A stretch of 64,000 nt of DNA from Phytophthora sp. 'mugwort' (lineage: Eukaryota > Oomycota > Peronosporomycetes > Peronosporales > Peronosporaceae). Below are positions 57,451 through 64,000 of this stretch, piece after piece. The notes beneath the pieces are model-generated. The model saw only the letters and a program-made list of their open reading frames with translations. It did not search any database and was not told the origin of the DNA. How positions within the stretch are numbered: the first letter of the stretch is position 1; the number at the start of each line of letters is the position of its first letter. Location of the stretch: positions 675,001-739,000 of the forward strand of contig JAUCEF010000013.1 of assembly GCA_033558025.1 (NCBI GenBank). Reading direction: 5' to 3'. The translations under genes were made by a program, and so were the position numbers.

Positions 57451-60400
57451 ATGAGCCCAAGCACCATGTCCTCTGCCCAAGACGTCTCGACCAAGGTCTC
57501 CATCGACAAGTTCAACGGAGACAATTACGCGACGTGGAACCGCTACATGCGTGGCGTGTTCCTGACCAAGTCGACGTGGCATGTGGTGAATCGGGAAACG
57601 TCTCCATCCTTTACGGACTCCCGGGCCAAGGACGAGTATGTCAAGTCGAGCAACATCGCTTTTGGACTGATGTTGCTTCACATGGACGCCGACTACCATC
57701 ATGTGGTCGATGACTGCGAGGAAGCCTGGGTCGCGTGGACGCGCTTGAAGACGCTGTACGGTGGATCGCAGAAGGCTGGTCGCATCTACCTGAAGCGACA
57801 GCTCTTCAGCATGGAGATGTCGGAAGGCGGCAATGTGTTGCATCATTGCAATGATGTCCTGAACATCAGCGCCAAGCTCAGTAGCATCGGCGCCAAGATG
57901 GAGGACGGGGACGTGGCGATCTGCTTGCTGCGCAGTCTCCCCAAGAGCTACGAGAACGTCGTACTGAACTTGGAGATGAGTAGCGCGGAGCTGAAGACGC
58001 AAGACGTTGTGAAGGTGCTCACGAACGAGCATATCAAGCGGCAGGGCGAGAAGACTCCGTCGGTGAAAACTGAAGACGCGACCAAGGCGTTCAACACCGA
58101 CCGTGAGCCTCGCCAATGCACGTACTGCGGGAAACTGGGGCATGTCATTGACAAGTGCTGGACTAAGCAGAAGGACGAGAACCGAGGGCCAAGACGCGGC
58201 GGCAACGGCCGTGGACGCGGGGCCAACAACATCCAGTGGAGAAACGACAGCGACGGCTACGACAACGACTACGATCGAGTGGCGTTCGCGGTTTCCCTGG
58301 AATGTGGAGTTTCGACGGACAAGAATGTGTCCGGGACGTGGGCGGTCGACAGCGGTGCCACGCACCATATTTGCAACGACAAGTCCAAGTTCGCCAATTT
58401 GATCGAGCGAAGTGAAGGCGAACTTTCGGTGGCCGATGGCAACAAGGCTGCCATCAAGGGTGTGGGGACCATCGTGGAAAGAGTGGTCCTGCCTAACGGC
58501 GACGAGCGCGAGATCGAGATCAAGAACGCGCTTTACGTGCCAAATATGAGCAAGAATCTGCTTTCAGTGCCGCAGATAAACAAGCATGGCAAGTTCCAAG
58601 TGATATTTGACGGCACTGAGATGCACGTTTCGCGCAAGGACTCGAATCAAGTGGTGGCGACGGCGGATCTCGTGGATGGACTCTACTGGCTTCGCACACC
58701 TCAGCGATCGGCAAATGCGGCGACAAGTGGAAGGACGGTCGATTTGCACGCGCGTATGGGTCACGCTCCAGTCGAGGTTCTTCGCAAGATGGTCGACACC
58801 AAGATGATCAAGGACGCGAAAGCACCTTCCAAGTCGAGTGGACCAAGTTTGTGTCGTGGTTGCCAGCAAGGCAAAATGGTCCAAAAACCATTCCCAAGCA
58901 ACCGTGACAAGCGTCGCTACGACACATTTGAGCTGCTCCACTTTGACATCTGCGGACCCATGGAGGAAAACTCGCTTGGCGGCAGCAAGTACCTGCTCCT
59001 GATCGTGGACGAAGCCAGCGGATGCATGAAGGGTTTCTGTCTGCGTGCCAAGTCGGAGAGTGAAGACTGCATCAAGACATACATCATGAAGGTGCAGACG
59101 CAGTTCGGCAAGAAGGTCAAGTTTGTGCGGCACGACGGAGCTCGTGAGTTTGCGACCAACTCGCTCAAGGATTTTTACGAAGACGAAGGCATCGAGCAGC
59201 AAACCACGGTTCCGTACGCGCACCAGACCAACGGCACGGCAGAGCGAGCCATCCGAACTATCGTCACGATCGGCCGCAGCATGTTGCACCACGCCAAGCT
59301 GGACAAGTGTTTCTGGGCTGAGGCGGCGATGACAGCCATCTATGTGAAGAATCGTCTGCCGTCACCCAAGATCGAGCACAAGACTCCGTTCGAGATCGTT
59401 TACAACTCCAAGCCGAGTGTGAAGCACATGCGTGTGTTCGGCTGTCGGACGTACATTCTGACTCCGAAGGAGAAGCGACTCAAGTGGGATCCCAAGGCTC
59501 GCGCCGGATTGTTTCTGGGTTACGAAGAAGTGTCCAAGGCGTATCGACTTTATGACATCGAGGCGGGGCAGGTGGTTATCAGTCGCGATGTCAACTTCGA
59601 TGAATCGACCTTTGGATTTTCACCGCCGATTTCTGATGAAGATGTCGACGACCTGGACTTCGACTCGCTCGACATCGACGATGATGGTCCGCGCCAGACG
59701 GAGTACAAACAGGCAGGGAAGCGCAAGAGCCGCCTGAGTGACGAAGATGAAGCTGCCAGAAGACCGCGCGCTGCGCGTCATCGACCTGGACTGGAAGAAG
59801 CAAGTGCACCGAACGACTCCCCTTCGCACCGAACAGACGCAGATGAAGAAGAAAAATCTGGAGACCAAGATGAAGAATCGGCTCCCCCTGTGTTTTGGCG
59901 TGCAAGTGCTAACACAGTCGAAGCAGCCGTGGACTTATCGGAGCCGTCGACATTCCAAGAAGCGGTCAACGGACCTGATCAAGTGCACTGGCGCAAGGCG
60001 ATTCGTGCTGAGTTAAAGTCGATGCGACTTCGTGGTGTGTTTCGTGCTGCCAAGTTGCCCAGCGGACAAAGCGCCATCGGTACCAAGTGGGTGTTCAAGA
60101 TTAAGCGCAAAGCCGACGGATCGATCGAGAAGTACAAGGCGCGCCTGGTGGCCAAGGGTTTCAAGCAAAAGTACGGCATCGACTACACGGAGACGTTCTC
60201 GCCCGTGGTCAAGTACGTGACGCTGCGCATGGTCATCGCGATTGCCAAGTATTTCGACTGGCCCCTCGACCAACTCGACGTGGTAACGGCATTTCTGTAC
60301 GACGTCATGAAGGAGTTGGTGTTCTGCGTGGTTCCTGAAGGCGTCGAGCTGGATGGTGACTTCGACTGCCTGGAATTGGTGAAGGCGATTTACGGTCTCA

Positions 60401-61490
60401 AGCAAGCTTCGCGCGTATGGAACGAGACCTTCGACGAATTCGTGTGTTCTATCGGTTTTCAAGTTTCAGCCTTCGACCCGTGCCTCTACATCAAGGTTGT
60501 CGATGGCCACTGTGTGCTCGTGCTGGTCTACGTGGACGATGTGTTGGTCACCGGAAGTTCACCCGAGCTGATCTCACGCACGAAGAACGACCTCAAGACA
60601 CGCTTCGAAATGACTGACAGTGGCAAGTGTGTGTTCGTCCTTGGAATCGAGCTGGTGGATGGCCCGGACGGCAGCGTGACGATGTGCCAGCGGCGTTATG
60701 TGGATGATATCCTGAAGCGTTTCGGTATGGACGAGTGCAAGGCTGTGGTGAGTCCGGTAGACATGAGCACTCGACTGGTTCCAAGTGACGCAGCGACCAA
60801 GGTGAACGCTCCGTTTCGCGAAGCTGTGGGTGCCCTCATGCACTTGATGACTGCTACTCGACCGGATATCGCGTACGCAGTAGGCTATGTATCGCGCTTC
60901 ATGGAGAACCCCCAAGAGGAACACTGGGTTGCGGTCAAGCGCATTTTTCGCTATCTACAAGGCACCAAGACGCATGGAATCTGTTTCAAGCCAGGCAACA
61001 AGATCGACTTTCGTGGGTATTCGGATGCGGACTGGGCTGGCGACCTCGCGGACCGCAAGTCGACTTTCGGCTACACGTTCATGCTGATGGGTGCGCCAGT
61101 GAGCTGGGGAAGCAAGAAGCAGTCAAGTGTTTCGTTGTCTACGAGCGAGGCGGAATACATCGCGCTCAGTCTGGCGATCCAAGAAGGCAAGTGGATTCAT
61201 CGCCTGCTATGCGAGATTTTGGCGGCTGCCAACGAGACTGGACCCGAGCTCAAGATCCGCGAAGACAACCAGTCGTGCTAAAGATGACGAAGAACCCAGT
61301 GAACCATGGTCGCGCCAAGCACATCGACATCAAGTACCATCACATCCGTGATGAGGTCAAGCGCGGCGAAGTCAAGCTCGAGTACTGCGAGACTTCAATC
61401 ATGCTGGCGGACATCATGACCAAGGCACTGCCAGGACCGCGCCACATGGATCTGACGGCGTCCCTCGGAATCCACGCGTGTTCGCATTGA
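57451..61490 (+). pseudogene. Family B gag-pol polyprotein of B6 (one frameshift near the C-terminus)
   Basis: From ATG 57451, inside the PBS, one frame stays open for 1,277 codons. It contains gag ([14 protein letters not shown], residues ~20), a CCHC knuckle [14 protein letters not shown] (~223), protease [10 protein letters not shown] (~300), HHCC (~430-475), integrase Asp in HFDICGPM (~498) with VRHDGAREF and GTAERAIRT, a Ser/Asp/Glu-rich linker, RT with YVDDVLVTG (~1027) and RNase H with [10 protein letters not shown] 2-bp deletion near 61279 (tgctaaag for tgcatcaaag) ends it before the last ~70 residues of RNase H, which follow in another frame to TGA 61488-61490. The catalytic motifs are intact, so the copy may be recent. 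The missing RNase H end (KHIDIKYHHIRDEV) probably impairs it. Confidence 0.93.
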
Positions 61491-61497
61491 GGGGGCG

Positions 61498-61841
61498 TAT
61501 TAAGGGTTGCCGGGTTTTGGTACTGTGTACCAGTAACCGGTTAACCCGAACCGGTCCAACACGATCCCGCGATGTTTACGGTACGTTGTTTACGCAACCG
61601 ATGATTAGACGAGTAGGATGATTGGACGAGTGCGGAGTGTTGGTGATTGGATGCACCAAATGATTGGATGCAGGGCTGCATATCTATGTGGTAGACTAGG
61701 TAGTGTAAGCTCCGATAAATCAATCACTTTCGAATCTTCCTTCTTCAGCTCAAGTGGTCTTCACTCCGGTCCTCGCACCCAAGTGCAGAACTCCCTTCGC
61801 TCAACCCAAGCTTCACTTATCAAGATCCATACCTTTTATCA
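61498..61841 (+). repeat. 3' LTR of B6
   Basis: This 344-bp LTR follows the polypurine tract TTGAGGGGGCG and ends TTTTATCA at the right target duplication. Its inner-end variant ('tcctcgcaccc', 'actcccttcgctc') matches the LTRs at 8865 and 12807. Confidence 0.92.
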
Positions 61842-61846
61842 AACCA
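61842..61846 (+). repeat. Target-site duplication, right copy (AACCA)
   Basis: This copy matches 57099-57103. Removing the element and one copy restores an open capsid reading frame across the site. Confidence 0.88.
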
Positions 61847-62506
61847 GCCGTCTAATGATTCCGTTTTATCATCTACGCAATCCGACGTCTATCATTCAGA
61901 AGCCGGTGAAGACCGTTCGCTACCAAGACTGTTTCGCCCAGATGTTCCGCAAGGGCACTGGTACGTCTCCTGAGACACCTACTGGTCAGTTGAATGCTCC
62001 TTTCGATCTTAACATCTCCGAGCACAAGAAGAACGTAAAATACGTGGCTCTCATCCCGTTCACCGAGACGAGCGCTGGCCACTTCGCCACCCACCCCGCA
62101 CGGCACGCCGCAGTATTGGAGTCCGTTCGATAGTGCTCCATGGACTTGCATGCCAAACGCATCGATTCGTAATTTCCATGTAACTGTCGGTAGCACAAAC
62201 GTAGTCGACAAGAGTTAGGAGTACGATTTCGAATCATTCCGCCACGAGTTCAGCAAACTGGGAGTCATTAATGGTGATCTCTCAAGTGAGATCTCGAACG
62301 GATTGATTGACTCACAGCAGTGGTCGATGGCTCAACGCATCCTCGAGGCTGATTGCTCGCATCTCACCCAGAAGGGGGTGCCTCAGGCCATTCAGGTGTC
62401 GGGAATCAACGGCTCGGCGACCGACATGGATCTGCTCGTGCTCGTTATTTTCGAGCGCGAACTTGAGATCGACCGTCTCACAGGTGAAGTTCATAGAACT
62501 GATTGA
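61847..62506 (+). pseudogene. Major capsid protein, 3' part
   Basis: This continues the gene interrupted at 57103: MIPFYHLRNPTSIIQKPVKT, DCFAQMFRKGTGTSPETP, then NVKYVALIPFTETSAGHFAT. A frameshift near 62110 moves the reading to YWSPFDSAPWTCMPNASIRN and FHVTVGSTNVVDKS. A TAG at 62215-62217 follows, then EFSKLGVINGDLSSEISNG, RILEADCSHLTQKGVPQAI and LLVLVIFERELEIDRLTGEV. The stop is TGA 62504-62506. The beta-rich C-terminal pattern suits a double-jelly-roll capsid protein. Confidence in the exact family is moderate. Confidence 0.66.
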
Positions 62507-62594
62507 ACACCTCTCGTTGAAAGCTAATTAATTTAATTTAATTATTTAACAAAATATTATTAGAAATGATCTGGCTACCTATATAGCGAGTATC

Positions 62595-62910
62595 ATGAGT
62601 ACATTAACTTTTGGAAAACATAAGTCGAAGACTATTGAAGAGGTATATGCCTCTGATCCAGGATACTGCTGCTGATTATCGAATCAGAAGAGTCTCGCTG
62701 AAGACAGCAGTGATATTGGCAAGTTCCTGGATCAGAATTTTAGCAATGATGATGGATCATACATCATGTCGTGGGGAAAGTATCGCAATAAGACAATTAA
62801 ACAGATCCAAACCATTGACCCTGATTACCCTTGAATGGTTGAGTAAAAACGACTTTGTTAAGTCGAAGATTCCGAAGCTGAAGATTGAGGTCAATAAACT
62901 GCTGAAGTAA
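62595..62910 (+). pseudogene. Protein with two ExoX-like C-terminal modules
   Basis: It starts ATG 62595 (MSTLTFGKHKSKTIEEVYAS), 9 bases after TATATAG. The first module reads FGKHKSKTIEEVYASDPGYC and then TGA (62673-62675) at the position where the sister module at 34517 has the conserved Trp of YCRWL. After SSDIGKFLDQNFSNDDGS a second module reads WGKYRNKTIKQIQTIDPDYP, shifts by one base near 62832 and continues LEWLSKNDFVKSKIPKLKI to TAA 62908-62910. Such modules occur in virus exonucleases and small uncharacterised viral proteins. Its function here is unknown. Confidence 0.6.
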
Positions 62911-63161
62911 GCGTGTTTTTTTTCCTTCTTTTTTTAAATTAATTCAGCAAATATTGTTCCTCCGGATATGAGGGTTCGAGAATAGTTGGTGATTGTGTTA
63001 GATGCTTTGAAATTCTCGAACATAGCTCATATGAATATTAGCAATAGGAATGGTGCTCTGTCTCTTCCACAGCGAAAGCGTGAGACTTTGTGTATAATGG
63101 TATAGACGGGGCTCTTGGGCGGGTTTATGTTTGATGTGTTAAAACGGTAGGATAAACGGTT
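62911..63161. other. AT-rich right-hand Polinton region without an assigned gene
   Basis: It begins with long T runs. A short minus-strand frame (MFENFKASNTITNYSRTL, about 63019 to 62934) has no recognisable family. The region should contain the right terminus, but no inverted match to the left tip (agtagcggtttacag) is visible. Confidence 0.35.
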
Positions 63162-63310
63162 GATGCAGTGGTCGGACTCGCACTTCTTGAACCCTAGATT
63201 GAGCATGAGGTCGTCGATGGTCTTGTTCCACATCCGCGGCGACTGCTTCAAACCGTAAAGAGACCGCTTGAGCTCACAGACATAGTCCGGGTGCTTTTCA
63301 TCGATGTAGC
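63162..63310 (-). pseudogene. Family A RT scrap (~150 bp)
   Basis: The minus strand reads [20 protein letters not shown] then KQSPRMWNKTIDDL and GFKKCESDHCI, an internal piece of A RT with no LTR on either side. Such an insert of reverse-transcribed internal sequence, without LTR ends, points to end-joining capture rather than integrase action. Confidence 0.88.
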
Positions 63311-63891
63311 TACCCACTACTGTTATCATGAGTGATGTGTAGATCGTTAACTTTGAAGTCACCTAAATCGAATAAACACTTCTGAAGCAGTGCACATTGG
63401 TTTGCGATATATATCCTGACGAGGAGGGCAATAGATGGATACTCGCTCTTGCCCGATGCCTCAAACCACCCATAAAATATCGATGCTGGTGTACAGCTGA
63501 AGAATATTATGAGTTAGGATGTCCTGCGCCGGTCAGTCGAAAACCTCCCCGTCACTGCGCAGCTCAATTTCGAGACAGCCAGGGTGGAACGCATGGACAT
63601 GCCACCTTGTGTATGGGAGGTGGGTACCCAAGCTCGGTATTGCCCTTGCCGCTTCAACATGAAGCACAGTTCGTGTGTTCATCTACCGTTTGCCCTCGGC
63701 GCCGTTGGTAGTATCGTGTCACTGACAGGATGACGCTGTTCTACCGAGGAACAACAAGCGCAAGCGGGTGCAAGCAAGAACGCAGCCGGCAGGACGCCCG
63801 AGAGTCAATGGCCAAGCGCTACACATGGAATGAACACCAGTCACTAAGGTGATATTAGAGATAACAACTAGCGTCTCCTCTCACTCTCGTC
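63311..63891. other. Unassigned flank
   Basis: No supported gene is seen. A 104-codon plus-strand frame (63397-63711) is Cys- and Pro-rich with no domain I recognise. The part after about 63530 is more GC-rich than the Polinton and probably host or older repeat DNA. Confidence 0.35.
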
Positions 63892-64000
63892 TTAATCCTT
63901 CTGGTCTTGTTCCTTCAGCAGCAGCAGCACGCCCCGGAAGAACGTGTAGGGACCCAGCAACTCGCACAGCTGCACCATGGTGTGCAGCACGCCCAACCCT
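63892..64000 (-). CDS. Possible 3' end of a host gene (partial)
   Basis: On the minus strand the last 35 codons before a TAA at 63892-63894 read GLGVLHTMVQLCELLGPYTF and then FRGVLLLLKEQDQKD. Codon usage is strongly GC-ending, unlike the Polinton. Only the C-terminus is inside the window and no family can be named. It may equally be a chance frame. Confidence 0.3.
   Translation of the reverse strand, partial: GLGVLHTMVQLCELLGPYTFFRGVLLLLKEQDQKD

Larger units (their letters stand above)
57104..61841 (+). mobile_element. Near-intact family B Ty1/copia retrotransposon (copy B6)
   Basis: The 4,738-bp element comprises two LTRs, PBS, a gag-pol frame with one late lesion, polypurine tract, and AACCA target duplications on both sides. 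It is inserted in the major capsid gene of the Polinton. It is the only copy in the window with both LTRs and both target copies. LTR termini are TA...CA rather than TG...CA. Confidence 0.93.
34218..63160 (+). mobile_element. Decayed Polinton/Maverick-like virus-transposon, interrupted by copia elements
   Basis: Three AT-richer segments (34218-44406, 53256-57103, 61842 to about 63160; roughly 15 kb together) carry the diagnostic Polinton set: protein-primed type B DNA polymerase, retroviral-type chromodomain integrase, FtsK-like packaging ATPase, adenain-like protease, penton-like and major capsid proteins, plus a fibre and accessory ORFs. The left tip starts AG (agtagcgg), as Polinton termini usually do, and abruptly truncates a tandem repeat. 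I found no inverted copy of this tip on the right, so the right boundary is uncertain and may be deleted. Most genes are pseudogenes. A size of 15-20 kb is typical for the class. Confidence 0.85.

Noticed and set aside
63027..63362. A 111-codon minus-strand gene at the right end
   Set aside because: It is a chance read-through: AT-rich flank fused to the captured family A RT scrap.
1..64000. tRNA or rRNA genes
   Set aside because: No cloverleaf-like or conserved rRNA sequence was noticed. The initiator-tRNA match is only the 12-base complement in the primer-binding sites.

Overview
The window reads as nuclear DNA of a eukaryotic microbe, most likely an oomycete (Phytophthora or downy-mildew-like). 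That assignment is inference from the retroelement style and element mix; no host gene is complete enough to prove it. Nearly all of the 64 kb is mobile DNA. Two GC-rich Ty1/copia families, called A and B here, are interleaved with an AT-richer, decayed virus-like DNA transposon of the Polinton/Maverick type. Only the last ~110 bases look like a possible host gene, cut by the window edge.

Layout. 1-2749: 3' part of a family A element with its LTR. 2750-9208: two family B elements head to head, one on each strand. 8865-15314: a family B tandem repeat (period 3,942 bp) lacking primer-binding site and gag start, ending in an in-frame fusion of B integrase to A reverse transcriptase. 15315-30977: a family A element followed by a 3,232-bp tandem array (three full units and a divergent partial one), all carrying the same disabling lesions. 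30978-32485: a broken B fragment fused to the A array. 32486-32815: a diverged A-like LTR. 32826-34217: degenerate ~145-bp repeats. 34218 to about 63160: the Polinton-like element, split by a copia block (44407-53255), by a nearly intact B element (57104-61841) with a clean 5-bp target duplication, and by a small A scrap (63162-63310).

The Polinton-like element encodes, in order: an ExoX-like C-terminal module and zinc-ribbon ORF, a small basic ORF, a protein-primed type B DNA polymerase with an embedded HNH domain, a chromodomain integrase, several unknown proteins, a fibre-like protein ending in an S74 intramolecular chaperone (minus strand), an FtsK-like packaging ATPase, a penton-like minor capsid protein, a basic pVI-like core/cement protein (minus), an adenain-like cysteine protease (minus), a major capsid protein and a second ExoX-like module. 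Together these would replicate, integrate, package and mature a virion. Nearly all carry frameshifts or stops; the pVI-like ORF is the notable intact exception.

The copia families share a primer-binding site that matches the anticodon arm of initiator tRNA-Met, and the gag start codon lies inside that site. The copia block is full of chimeric joints: B integrase to A RT, A LTR to B gag, LTR directly to mid-gag, and inverted junctions. Recombination during reverse transcription or between LTRs explains these best. Assembly error cannot be excluded from sequence alone, especially for the 3,232-bp array.
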